Below the pieces are notes generated by a model. That model saw nothing but the letters and a program-made list of their open reading frames with translations, was not told the DNA's origin and made no database searches. A stretch of 21,167 bases of DNA from NCBI GenBank assembly GCA_036276695.1, contig DASUOI010000025.1:1-21167 (forward strand), read 5' to 3'. The translations under genes were made by a program, and so were the position numbers. The DNA is from JANWLD01 sp036276695. Its GTDB lineage: Bacteria; Patescibacteriota; Saccharimonadia; Saccharimonadales; 2-12-FULL-41-12. This document shows positions 1 through 7,561 of the stretch, piece by piece (positions within the stretch are counted from its first letter, which is position 1; each line of letters starts with the position of its first letter).

Positions 1-57
1 GAACCTGGTGTTATTCCGTACAAACAAACGGCAAAGATTCAGTTTATAGCTAAGTAA
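1..57 (+). CDS. C-terminal end of an unidentified protein (partial)
   Basis: The first 18 codons read EPGVIPYKQTAKIQFIAK followed by TAA. This is the only frame that stays open for most of the first 57 bases, and the stop is followed by non-coding sequence. The Pro-Gly...Pro-Tyr-Lys pattern and basic end are vaguely like the C-terminus of an HU/IHF-type DNA-binding protein, but the fragment is too short to identify. No start is visible because the gene begins outside the window. Calling it coding is an inference from frame and position only. Confidence 0.35.
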   Translation, partial: EPGVIPYKQTAKIQFIAK

Positions 58-74
58 AATAGCTCCACTTGTTC

Positions 75-159
75 GGCTAATGTTTGTTGCACTACTTTTA
101 AGGTGGTAGGTTAGCCCTATGTCTCGTCCAAGGCGTGATTAATATATAGTGCTACCGCC
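75..159 (+). promoter_or_regulatory. Structured leader with two mutually exclusive helices
   Basis: Two helices can be drawn. GGCTAA (75-80) pairs with TTAGCC (111-116). GGTGGTAG (102-109) pairs with CTACCGCC (152-159) over 8 bp including one G-U. The second helix encloses the right arm of the first, so they compete or form a pseudoknot. A terminator-like hairpin follows at 197-238, and then a TerC-superfamily gene. Mn2+-sensing yybP-ykoY riboswitches are known upstream of such genes, but I cannot confirm the consensus here. It could equally be the 3' UTR of the upstream gene. Confidence 0.3.
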
Positions 160-196
160 TCAGTTCCTCAAAGATTTGTTGCCAATTATTTTGGAT

Positions 197-238
197 AAGC
201 TCCACCAAAAACGCATCAGTTTAGTCTGGTGCTTTTTT
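197..238 (+). terminator. Probable intrinsic terminator
   Basis: CACCA (203-207) pairs with TGGTG (227-231), and inside it AAAC (209-212) pairs with GTTT (219-222) around a 6-nt loop. An alternative register pairs AAGC with GCTT at the base. A run of six T follows at 233-238. It lies between the upstream gene or leader and the terC-like gene. The stem is imperfect, so confidence is moderate. Confidence 0.5.
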
Positions 239-285
239 ATTGTAGCCAGGGCTATCACAGGAACCCTAAGGGGCAAAATATATAT

Positions 286-315
286 TTGCTTAAGAAAGAT
301 TACCTCTGTTACACT
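286..315 (+). promoter_or_regulatory. Promoter of the DUF475-metG operon (leaderless)
   Basis: A -35 box TTGCTT (286-291) and a -10 box TACACT (310-315) are separated by 18 bp. The expected transcription start falls within 1-2 nt of the ATG at 324. No Shine-Dalgarno sequence precedes that ATG, which fits a leaderless message. Confidence 0.5.
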
Positions 316-323
316 TATTGGGA

Positions 324-1373
324 ATGTTTTCAAAAGACTCTTTGTTTCGAATTTACGGTTTTTCTACGATTGTCTCTATAATATTGCTGTTTTTTATAGG
401 GACCAAGTTCGGCTTGGCGGCCTTGGCTGTAGCGCTGATGCTTACTGCTCTAGAGATAACCTTCAGCTTTGATAACGCTGTTATCAACGCCAAGATACTG
501 CAAAGAATGAGCCGCGGCTGGCAGACGGTTTTCCTTACGCTCGGGATTCTTATAGCTGTTTTCGGTGTCAGGCTGATATTGCCGATACTTCTCGTTGCTC
601 TAGCGACCGGTACCGGATTCACGCAGATTGTAGACTTGGCGTTAAACCACCCAGACGATTACTCGCACGAGCTGGAGAGAGCCCATCCGTTCATAGTAGG
701 CTTTGGCGGAGCGTTTCTGTTGATGATATTTTTGGATTTCTTTTTGCAAGACAATAAAATCAAATGGCTAAAAAAAATAGAAGAATTTTTTGCCCAGTTA
801 GGGCGTCTGCAAAGTCTTAGTATAATCACCGCAATAACAATCTTGCTTGGTACCAGTAGGTTCGTAAGCGGGGAAGAACAGAACCAGTTCATAACAGCAG
901 GTCTAGCCGGGCTTTTGGTCTACCTTATAATCCACTCGCTTGATAAGTTGATACATACAAAAGACGGTAAAGGTAAAGTTCAGAACACGGCAGTAAAACA
1001 GACGTTCAAAGCAGGGTTGCTTGGGTTTGTGTATCTTGAAATCATTGATGCTAGCTTCTCGCTAGATGGTGTTATAGGGGCTTTTGCTATTACTAAAGAT
1101 ATAGTACTCATAGCAGTGGGCTTGGGCATTGGAGCTCTCTTTGTCAGGGCTATAACCATACATATGCTAAGGCGAAATGTAATAGGAAAATACAGATACC
1201 TTGATCATGGCGCGCATTATGCCATAGGAGCGCTGGCGGTTATTATGCTAAGTTCGATCAAGTATGAATTGCCGGAAGTAATCGTAGGTTTGACAGGTAT
1301 TACGATTATTGGCACCACTTTGGTTCATTCATGGCTGGCAAATAGAAAAGACGAAAAAAGGCGAAATGCATGA
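324..1373 (+). CDS. DUF475 / TerC-superfamily integral membrane protein
   Basis: This is a polytopic inner-membrane protein of 349 residues with about eight to nine hydrophobic segments. Two acidic repeats typical of the TerC superfamily are present: EITFSFDNAVINA around residues 44-56 and EIIDASFSLDGVIGAF around 239-254. The later HGAHYAIGALAVIML segment matches the DUF475 branch. TerC relatives are linked to metal-ion (manganese) export and co-translocational metallation; the substrate here is unknown. An in-frame TTG lies at 318, but ATG 324 is preferred because the -10 box sits just upstream. The stop overlaps the metG start (ATGA), so the two are probably translationally coupled. The family is firm; the exact role is not. 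Confidence 0.85.
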   Translation: MFSKDSLFRIYGFSTIVSIILLFFIGTKFGLAALAVALMLTALEITFSFDNAVINAKILQRMSRGWQTVFLTLGILIAVFGVRLILPILLVALATGTGFTQIVDLALNHPDDYSHELERAHPFIVGFGGAFLLMIFLDFFLQDNKIKWLKKIEEFFAQLGRLQSLSIITAITILLGTSRFVSGEEQNQFITAGLAGLLVYLIIHSLDKLIHTKDGKGKVQNTAVKQTFKAGLLGFVYLEIIDASFSLDGVIGAFAITKDIVLIAVGLGIGALFVRAITIHMLRRNVIGKYRYLDHGAHYAIGALAVIMLSSIKYELPEVIVGLTGITIIGTTLVHSWLANRKDEKRRNA

Positions 1374-2833
1374 ACAAACTAACTAGCAATGTATTTATAA
1401 CTACTTCAATACCATATATTAACGGCGACCCGCACATAGGGCATACATACGAACTAGTTTCAGCCGACGTATTAGCCCGGTACGCTCGCCAACAGGGAAA
1501 AAAGGTTATCTTAAGCACTGGGACGGATGAGCACGGCGGTAAAATTCAAGAAGAAGCAGAAAAACAATCCAAGCCTACCAAACAATACGCTGACGATATG
1601 AGCGCCCGCTGGCGGGAGCTTGGCCCCTTGGTAAATATGAGCAACGACAGATTCATCCGTACTACCGACCCGGGCCACGAGCAAAGGGCGACATTGATAT
1701 GGAAAGCTTTAGAAAAGTATATCTATAAAGGAAAATACACCGGCTGGTATTGCACCGGCTGCGAGGCATTCGTGACTGAGTCCGTCGCAAAAGAAAATAG
1801 CGGCGCCTGCCCTATACACCAAAGGCCGTATGAAAAATTGGAAGAAGAAAATTACTTCTTCAAACTAAGCAGTTTCGCTGAGAAGATCGCTGAAGCTATA
1901 GAAACCAATAGCTACAAAGTTATTCCAGTAACCCGGAAAAATGAAATCCTGCATATATTGAAAGAAGGCCTGGAAGATACCAGCATATCCCGCCCGAAAG
2001 ATAAGATTTCATGGGGCATACCTGTACCTGGCGATACAAAACAGGTTATGTACGTATGGTTTGAAGCGCTGATGAATTACATAACCGTGCTTGGCTATCC
2101 GGAACACGCGGACTTTAAAGATTTTTGGCCGGCTGACTACCATGTCATAGGCAAAGATATAACGCGCTTTCATGCGCTGGTCTGGCCGGGCATATTGCTT
2201 GGTCTTGGAGTTGAACTGCCAAAAACACTTTACGTACACGGCTTTATTAACATAGACGGCCAAAAAGTCAGCAAGTCGCTAGGCAATGTCATACACCCCA
2301 AACAAGTCGTAGATATTCATGGCGTTGACGCGCTTAGGTACTTCGTGCTTCGACATACTCCTGCTTATGGCGATGGAGACTTTACTTTCAAAAAATTTGA
2401 GGATGCGTATAACAATGAGCTTGCTAATGAGCTCGGGAATGCCGTAAGCCGGACTCAAGCTATGATAAAGAATTACCAGAAAGGCGTGATAGGCGACATA
2501 CCCCCGGCAGAACATGATGCTGCTATGTATCATGAGCACCTGCAAGAATGTCGCTTCGATAAAGCGCTTGATGAAGTATGGGGACAGATAAGAGGCTTGA
2601 ACCAGTATATTGAAGAGCAAAAACCTTGGGAGGCTGCCAAAAAGAAGGAATACGACCATCTGGGCGAGATGCTGGCTTATATGGCAAGCTGCTTGCTAGA
2701 GATTGCTGATATGCTTGTGCCGTTCTTGCCTGATACTGCCAGCAAAATCAAAAGCATTTTCGAGACCGGCATGATAAAAGAACAAACTTCCGTTTTGTTC
2801 CCGAAAACCGAAACAACCCAACCTAAGACCTAG
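1370..2833 (+). CDS. metG: Methionyl-tRNA synthetase (short form)
   Basis: This class I aminoacyl-tRNA synthetase charges tRNA-Met in the cytoplasm. The HIGH signature is at residues 22-25 within YINGDPHIGHTYE. The KMSKS loop appears as KVSKS at 299-303. A zinc knuckle is suggested by CTGC at 128-131 and a second Cys147...His150 pair in which the usual last Cys is a His. The protein is 487 residues long and ends after the anticodon-binding helical domain. It lacks the C-terminal tRNA-binding OB-fold seen in E. coli MetG (about 677 aa). ATG 1370 overlaps the preceding stop by 4 nt, and the next gene starts 2 nt after its stop, so it is in an operon. The assignment is secure. Confidence 0.96.
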   Translation: MNKLTSNVFITTSIPYINGDPHIGHTYELVSADVLARYARQQGKKVILSTGTDEHGGKIQEEAEKQSKPTKQYADDMSARWRELGPLVNMSNDRFIRTTDPGHEQRATLIWKALEKYIYKGKYTGWYCTGCEAFVTESVAKENSGACPIHQRPYEKLEEENYFFKLSSFAEKIAEAIETNSYKVIPVTRKNEILHILKEGLEDTSISRPKDKISWGIPVPGDTKQVMYVWFEALMNYITVLGYPEHADFKDFWPADYHVIGKDITRFHALVWPGILLGLGVELPKTLYVHGFINIDGQKVSKSLGNVIHPKQVVDIHGVDALRYFVLRHTPAYGDGDFTFKKFEDAYNNELANELGNAVSRTQAMIKNYQKGVIGDIPPAEHDAAMYHEHLQECRFDKALDEVWGQIRGLNQYIEEQKPWEAAKKKEYDHLGEMLAYMASCLLEIADMLVPFLPDTASKIKSIFETGMIKEQTSVLFPKTETTQPKT

Positions 2834-2835
2834 AC

Positions 2836-3651
2836 ATGTTTACGAACCTCGTAGATACTCACTGCCACATACATACGGCTAGCTCAAAGATAGATAGCCA
2901 TACTGTTAAGAAGTGGCATGAAGCTGGAGAAAAAAGCGCGGAAGAATTATTAAAGTCGGCAAAAGCTGGCGGTGTAGATAAGCTGATTTGTGTCGGTACC
3001 GATTACGAGGATTCCATTGATGCTGTGAATTTTGTTCAGGCCCGGGAAGGATGCTGGTCTGCTGTCGGCGTTCATCCGCATGAAGCCAAAGAATTTTTTA
3101 AGGAATATAAAGACCTGAGCGAGTTTGATAAATTAATTAAAAAGCCAAAAGTCGCAGCCATAGGCGAAGTCGGCCTGGATTATTACTATGAGCACTCGCC
3201 GAGAAAAGAACAGCAAAAACTTCTAGAGATGTTTTTGGATTTGGCTCAAAAACATAATCTGCCCGTAATCTTCCATATACGCGAAGCATTTGATGATTTT
3301 TGGCCAATTCTTGCAAACTTTACTAAAATAAGAGGAGTCTTACATAGCTTTACCGACAGCGAAAAAAATCTTGAAAAGGCTATGGAAAGGAGGCTGCTAG
3401 TGGGATTAAACGGAATCATGACCTTTACCAAGGATCAGTCGCAGCTGCAAACGGCTAAAAAGATACCGCTTGAAAGCCTGCTCCTGGAAACGGACGCTCC
3501 TTATTTGGCCCCAAAACCCCTGCGCGGAAAAATCTGTAAGCCGGAGCATGTCAGATACACCTATGAATTCTTGAGTCGTCTCAGGGGTGAAGATGAGGAA
3601 GAATTTATAAATACTGTCAGCGCTAACGTAAAGAGACTTTTCGGTGTATAG
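2836..3651 (+). CDS. tatD: TatD-family metal-dependent hydrolase (DNase)
   Basis: This is a predicted TIM-barrel metallohydrolase of 271 residues, close to the family length of about 260. Metal ligands are recognisable: DTHCHIH at the N-terminus (His9, His11), Glu111 in GEVGLDYYY, a His in FHIRE, HSFTD at about 170, and Asp220 in LETDAPYLAP. TatD proteins are 3'-5' exonucleases that act on DNA, and TatD relatives are often next to metG in bacteria, as here. It starts 2 nt after metG and has no distinct Shine-Dalgarno, which fits translational coupling. Family assignment is secure. Which TatD paralogue (TatD, YcfH or YjjV type) cannot be told. Confidence 0.93.
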   Translation: MFTNLVDTHCHIHTASSKIDSHTVKKWHEAGEKSAEELLKSAKAGGVDKLICVGTDYEDSIDAVNFVQAREGCWSAVGVHPHEAKEFFKEYKDLSEFDKLIKKPKVAAIGEVGLDYYYEHSPRKEQQKLLEMFLDLAQKHNLPVIFHIREAFDDFWPILANFTKIRGVLHSFTDSEKNLEKAMERRLLVGLNGIMTFTKDQSQLQTAKKIPLESLLLETDAPYLAPKPLRGKICKPEHVRYTYEFLSRLRGEDEEEFINTVSANVKRLFGV

Positions 3652-3653
3652 CT

Positions 3654-4034
3654 ATGGTTTTGAACAGGCAATTCCATATATTCCACAAGGCAAATAACCT
3701 TAGCTCCGATCAGCTTGTCTTGATATCCTCCGCGGTCAATAAGCGCCGCCTCATAGTTGAAGAAGCCTTGAGTAATCTACAGCAAGCCATTGACCGTATT
3801 GGATTTCAGCCTACGCCGCAAAGCAAAACACGGCAAAAGAAACGACCGGAAAAGAAAATTACAATCAAGAAATCAGCTGGCACATCCAGCTCATCGGTAT
3901 CGAATCAAAAAGCGCTTAAAGGACGGGTTTCTTACAAAGTGAAAGGTCCGGATGGCAGACCTATGAACATCGCCGAAATCAAGAATAAGATTAATAGTAT
4001 TTATGATGGCAAACCGGGGATTATCAAGCAATGA
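3654..4034 (+). CDS. Small basic protein of unknown function
   Basis: I do not recognise this 126-residue protein. It has a predicted helical N-terminal part (about residues 18-48), then a Lys/Arg/Ser-rich linker (about 55-88) that looks disordered, then a short region containing YKVKGPDGRPMNIAEIKNKI. The strong positive charge suggests nucleic-acid contact, but this is only inference. It starts 2 nt after the tatD stop and its stop overlaps the next start (ATGA), so it is clearly part of the metG-tatD operon. No signal peptide or membrane segment is seen. Confidence 0.75.
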   Translation: MVLNRQFHIFHKANNLSSDQLVLISSAVNKRRLIVEEALSNLQQAIDRIGFQPTPQSKTRQKKRPEKKITIKKSAGTSSSSVSNQKALKGRVSYKVKGPDGRPMNIAEIKNKINSIYDGKPGIIKQ

Positions 4035-4330
4035 GCGGACTTTATAAAACAATCTTAGAGGGCGAGGCAAGAATAGGCGCAAAGGTGTTTGGAAGCTCTG
4101 GCATGCAGGGGATAAAGTTCTATTGCCTGGATGAAAATACCTGGGTTTTACGACAAGGTCCGGTGAATGTTTTTTATAGAATCAACCCGTCGAGCGTTTA
4201 TAAATCAAACGATATGACCAGCTGGCGGCTAGTTGGCGAAAGCGAAGCTAAACGCTTATTGGACGCGGCGAAAGCTTACAAGAATTTAGTTGAAGCTAAA
4301 GTTTACGACTCTCTTTTAGCTCTTCGCTGA
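4031..4330 (+). CDS. Small soluble protein of unknown function
   Basis: I do not recognise this 99-residue soluble protein. The N-terminal half looks beta-rich, with alternating segments such as KFYCLDENTWVLRQGPVNVF. The C-terminal third is a predicted amphipathic helix (ESEAKRLLDAAKAYKNLVEA). The ATG overlaps the stop of the preceding gene by 4 nt, and it is the last gene of the operon starting at 324. The next gene has its own -10 box inside the 14-nt gap. Position and overlap argue that it is real. Confidence 0.72.
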   Translation: MSGLYKTILEGEARIGAKVFGSSGMQGIKFYCLDENTWVLRQGPVNVFYRINPSSVYKSNDMTSWRLVGESEAKRLLDAAKAYKNLVEAKVYDSLLALR

Positions 4331-4332
4331 TT

Positions 4333-4338
4333 TATAAT
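4333..4338 (+). promoter_or_regulatory. -10 box for the cysteine desulfurase gene (leaderless)
   Basis: A perfect TATAAT ends 6 nt before the ATG at 4345, so transcription should start at or within a base of the start codon. There is no room for a Shine-Dalgarno sequence. No good -35 box is seen; TCTTTT is at a plausible distance. Confidence 0.6.
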
Positions 4339-4344
4339 AATTAG

Positions 4345-5508
4345 ATGAGCAAAAAACGCCAAGTATATTTGGACCATGCGGCAGCGACGCCGTTAGATGG
4401 CGATGTTCAAAAAGCGATGCGTCCCTATCTGTCAGAAGAATTTTATAATCCGTCGGCTATTTACAGCCCGGCTCGCAAAGTAAGGCTCGGCATTGAAACC
4501 GCCAGACAAAAAATAGCGGAAAATATAGGCGTAAAAAAAGGCGAGCTTATATTCACGGCAGGAGCGACGGAAGCGAATAATCTGGCTGTTTTCGGCGCGA
4601 CGGCCAGCTTTCCCGAAGGACATATTATTATCAGTGCTATTGAGCACGACTCTATATTGAAGCCTATAGAGCACTTGATCAGCCAAGGCAGGAAAGTAAG
4701 CGTTACCAAACCGGATAAAAAGGGAATAGTCGATGTTGATGATGTAATTTCAAAAATAAAAAATGACACGGTTTTTATCAGCATAATAATGGCTAACAAT
4801 GAGATTGGAACAATTCAGCCAATCAGTAAAATAGCGGATAAATTAAACCAAGTCCGAAGTCAGCGCAAAAAAACAGGCAATGGGCTGCCATTAATTTTTC
4901 ATACGGATGCGGCCCAAGCGGTAAATTACCTTGATACCCAGCCCAAAAGATTGGGCGTGGACTTAATGAGCTTTAACGGCTCGAAAATATATGGGCCGAA
5001 ACAAATAGGCTGTCTGTACGCAGGCTCGCATATCCAGCTTGCGCCGATTATCTTTGGCGGAGGACAGGAACGGGGCCATAGGAGCGGTACAGAAAACGCC
5101 GCTTATATATCCGGCTTTGCCTCGGCGCTAGAGAAGACGATAAAAATCAGAAAAACTGAGTCATTAAGACTGGCCGAATTGCAAAGATACTTTATAGGCG
5201 CGCTCCTTGATAATTTCAGACAAGCCAGCATTAATGGCTCGCTAAAAAAACGTCTGCCTAATAACGTGCATGTGACTTTTGAGGGGGTAGATAACGAAAG
5301 ATTAATCTATGAATTAGATGAAAATGGCGTGTACGCCGCTAGCGGGTCAGCTTGCAGCGAGGCTTCAGAAGATCCGTCGCATGTTTTATCGGCGATAGGT
5401 TTGAGCGGGTCTCAAGCAGAAAGCTCTATTCGATTTAGCATGGGGCGGGGTACTGCAAAAGAAGATATAGACTACGTACTGAGCTGCCTGAAGCAGATTC
5501 TAAGCTGA
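4345..5508 (+). CDS. iscS: Cysteine desulfurase (IscS/NifS family)
   Basis: This PLP-dependent enzyme takes sulfur from cysteine as a persulfide for thiolated tRNA and Fe-S clusters. It has 387 residues, a normal length. Visible signatures are YLDHAAATPLD at the start, FTAGATEANNL, EHDSIL, MANNEIGTIQP, HTDAAQA, the PLP-binding Lys214 in GSKIYGPK, and the catalytic Cys337 in SGSACSEASEDPSHVL. That longer Cys loop fits the group I (IscS/NifS) type. No iscU, iscR or sufBC gene is beside it. mnmA, whose product needs IscS-type sulfur, lies about 14 kb downstream. The gene appears to be transcribed on its own from a leaderless start. Family certain; symbol by similarity. Confidence 0.92.
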   Translation: MSKKRQVYLDHAAATPLDGDVQKAMRPYLSEEFYNPSAIYSPARKVRLGIETARQKIAENIGVKKGELIFTAGATEANNLAVFGATASFPEGHIIISAIEHDSILKPIEHLISQGRKVSVTKPDKKGIVDVDDVISKIKNDTVFISIIMANNEIGTIQPISKIADKLNQVRSQRKKTGNGLPLIFHTDAAQAVNYLDTQPKRLGVDLMSFNGSKIYGPKQIGCLYAGSHIQLAPIIFGGGQERGHRSGTENAAYISGFASALEKTIKIRKTESLRLAELQRYFIGALLDNFRQASINGSLKKRLPNNVHVTFEGVDNERLIYELDENGVYAASGSACSEASEDPSHVLSAIGLSGSQAESSIRFSMGRGTAKEDIDYVLSCLKQILS

Positions 5509-5535
5509 CCATCTTCAACCTATTAAGCACCCTTT

Positions 5536-5561
5536 TATAATACAAAGATAAAAAGTATAAT
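5536..5561 (+). promoter_or_regulatory. Tandem -10 boxes upstream of the F1-ATPase operon
   Basis: Two perfect TATAAT hexamers lie 20 bp apart, at 5536-5541 and 5556-5561, in the only non-coding gap ahead of the operon. The downstream one would give a leader of about 19 nt before ATG 5587. No convincing -35 box is present for either. Confidence 0.55.
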
Positions 5562-5586
5562 AAGCGTTAGAATTAATCTGTTTTAC

Positions 5587-6408
5587 ATGCTAAAAATAAA
5601 CATCTTAAAAACAATTGTTTTGCCCGTGGTTCTGATTGCATCTTTATGCTTTGCCGGAGTAGCAGGCGCTCAAATGTTGAATAAGGGTTATAAATCTGAC
5701 GAACCGCTTCAGACAGGCATGCTGGTCATGGAGACGGATTACGACCCGAAAAAGGTTTCAGCGGTATCCCTTGATACCTTGGACAGGATATTGGGCGTGG
5801 TTATACAAAAGAACGACTCCCCGGTAACCCTTGCTAGCAAAGACGAAAAGGTTTTCGTAGCTGATACAGGAGAATACCCACTTCTAGTCAGCAACGAAAA
5901 CGGAACGATAGAAGCCGGAGACTACATAAGTATTTCTTCGCTTGCGGGGGTCGGGATGAAAGCAAACGGCTTACAGCCGCTAGTAGTCGGAAGGGCTACT
6001 GAAAAATTTGAAGGCAATGGCGACAGCATAGGCTCGACTATAGACAATCGCACCAACCAGACTATTAACTTCGGGCGGATACCTGTTTTGATTTCCATCA
6101 AACGCAATCCTAATTTCAAAGACGAGCAAGGCAATAAAGTACCTAAAGTATTGGAACGGGTTAGTTTTAGTATTGCTGGTAAACCGGTAAATACTGCCAG
6201 GATATGGATGGCTACAGCAGTTTTTCTAGGCAGCTTGCTGGTAGCGGGAATCATGCTTTACAGCGGTGCCAGAAGCAGCCTTATATCAGTCGGGCGAAAT
6301 CCTCTGTCCAGATCTATAATCATCAAAGGCCTGGGACAAGTGGTTGTTATGAGCATAATTGTTTTTATTAGCGGTATGTTTGCGGTATATTTACTATTAA
6401 AGGTTTAG
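5587..6408 (+). CDS. Secreted-domain protein with a C-terminal ATPase c-subunit-like hairpin
   Basis: The 273 residues begin with a signal peptide (cleavage likely after Ala28). A beta-rich extracytoplasmic domain follows. Its GDYISISSLAGVGMKANG...VVGRATEKF stretch (about 111-138) resembles a module common in fibre-like surface proteins. The C-terminus is two membrane helices (about 207-226 and 249-271) joined by a positively charged loop with Arg237-Asn238-Pro239. That loop matches the R-(Q/N)-P loop of F-type subunit c, and the predicted topology (ends outside, loop inside) is the same. The ion-binding Asp/Glu of helix 2 is absent: an ungapped alignment places Ile257 there, and helix 2 has no acidic residue. 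As first gene of the F1 operon it is the best candidate for the rotor ring or its replacement. Homology to subunit c is inferred by eye. Confidence 0.7.
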   Translation: MLKINILKTIVLPVVLIASLCFAGVAGAQMLNKGYKSDEPLQTGMLVMETDYDPKKVSAVSLDTLDRILGVVIQKNDSPVTLASKDEKVFVADTGEYPLLVSNENGTIEAGDYISISSLAGVGMKANGLQPLVVGRATEKFEGNGDSIGSTIDNRTNQTINFGRIPVLISIKRNPNFKDEQGNKVPKVLERVSFSIAGKPVNTARIWMATAVFLGSLLVAGIMLYSGARSSLISVGRNPLSRSIIIKGLGQVVVMSIIVFISGMFAVYLLLKV

Positions 6409-6431
6409 ATTATGAATAAGGGGGTGGAGCA

Positions 6432-7055
6432 GTGATTCAGGAGTGGGCAGGAACGATACTGATAGTAGGCGCTCTCTTTAGCGCAATGATGGCTTTTATC
6501 TGGGTGGCCGTTAGGCTTGGATCGAAAGCTGACCAAGACAAGCAGGATGTAGATTACGTTAGTCAGGCTGAAAGATCCATAGATGTCATATTTACCGATG
6601 AATTCCGTGAAGAATTAAGAAACCGGGGCCGGCTTCACTTCGAAAAGATTATCAGCGAAAACGCTATGTTTTTACAGCAGGACTTAAGGCTTACGACATC
6701 GCAGATTAACGAGCACATGAAGCAGGAGATCAACAAGACTCTTCAGGAGGCTTTTAAGAAATACGAAGAATCCATAGAAGACGCTAAAGAAATAGCTCTG
6801 GAGTCAATTAAAAAGACGCAAGCTTCAGTCGAAGAACAAAGGGCGACCATGGAGAAACAGCTTAAAGATGCTACTGCGCAGGAGAAAGCCCGGCTGATAG
6901 CCAGGTTCGAGAAGAACATGGCCGATATAGTGAATCATTATGTTTTAAGCGCCATAGGCGGACATATAAGCTTGGACGACCAGCTGGAATATATACTGGA
7001 CGAACTGGAAAGAAATAAAAAAGACATGGTTAAGGATATCGAGTCCGGAGCATGA
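6432..7055 (+). CDS. atpF: F-type ATPase subunit b-like stalk protein
   Basis: A GTG start with the purine-rich GGTGGAG just upstream gives 207 residues. There is one N-terminal membrane helix (about 8-30) and then a long, highly charged helical region (about 45-180) rich in Glu and Lys with coiled-coil character. This is the architecture of the peripheral-stalk b subunit, which holds the alpha3beta3 head still against the rotor. Sequence identity to classical b is not obvious by eye, as is normal for this subunit, so the call rests on architecture and on its place just before delta and alpha. The ATG of the next gene overlaps its stop. It is longer than a typical b subunit (about 160 aa). 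Confidence 0.75.
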   Translation: MIQEWAGTILIVGALFSAMMAFIWVAVRLGSKADQDKQDVDYVSQAERSIDVIFTDEFREELRNRGRLHFEKIISENAMFLQQDLRLTTSQINEHMKQEINKTLQEAFKKYEESIEDAKEIALESIKKTQASVEEQRATMEKQLKDATAQEKARLIARFEKNMADIVNHYVLSAIGGHISLDDQLEYILDELERNKKDMVKDIESGA

Positions 7056-7561
7056 ACAAGGAAAAAAAAGAACACAAGGATTTCAAGCTTAAACTGCCGA
7101 ACCGTATCGCAGGTACTTCTGATCTAGCTAAAACGCAGAGAGAGCTGGAAAAAGTCGATGATTTTCTCTACCAGACTAATATTCGTATGCCGGGCAGACC
7201 TGTAACCTTGCCAAAATCCAGTAAAATGCTGGACGACTTGGCGGAAATCAACGGTGTCTCCTTACTGGAAGAAGCGGACCGCAAGGAACTGCTTCAGGCC
7301 TTAGAAAAATTATCTGAAACAGCGGCGGTTATGCATATAAGCTTCGCCGCGGAACCGTCTAATTCCTTCTTAGAAAAGATCGTTGATTGGGCTAGGACCA
7401 ATATAGACCCGTTTGTCTTGGTCAATGTCGGTCTTCAGCCTTCAGTCATAGTCGGTTGCGAGGTGAGAACGACAAACAAAGTATTCGATATGAGCCTTAG
7501 GAATAAGTTTGAACATATGCACGATGTACTAGCGAAGAAGTTAGGGGAAATAAATGACTGA
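7052..7561 (+). CDS. atpH: F-type ATPase subunit delta (OSCP-like)
   Basis: This 169-residue soluble protein links the stalk to the top of the F1 head. The C-terminal part carries the delta/OSCP signature: a beta strand then QPSVIVGCEVRTTNKVFDMS, equivalent to the PsLIGGivvrig...iDgS motif, followed by a helix LRNKFEHM. The N-terminal part is divergent. It opens with a very basic stretch, and the usual six-helix bundle is not easy to recognise. The start overlaps the previous stop (ATGA), and the stop lies 8 nt inside the alpha gene, so translation is coupled to both neighbours. The assignment is good because of the C-terminal motif and context. Confidence 0.82.
   Translation: MNKEKKEHKDFKLKLPNRIAGTSDLAKTQRELEKVDDFLYQTNIRMPGRPVTLPKSSKMLDDLAEINGVSLLEEADRKELLQALEKLSETAAVMHISFAAEPSNSFLEKIVDWARTNIDPFVLVNVGLQPSVIVGCEVRTTNKVFDMSLRNKFEHMHDVLAKKLGEIND

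Noticed and set aside
149..472. 107-codon plus-strand ORF at the left end
   Set aside because: It runs through a terminator-like hairpin and the promoter, then overlaps the DUF475 gene in another frame. The composition is not protein-like.
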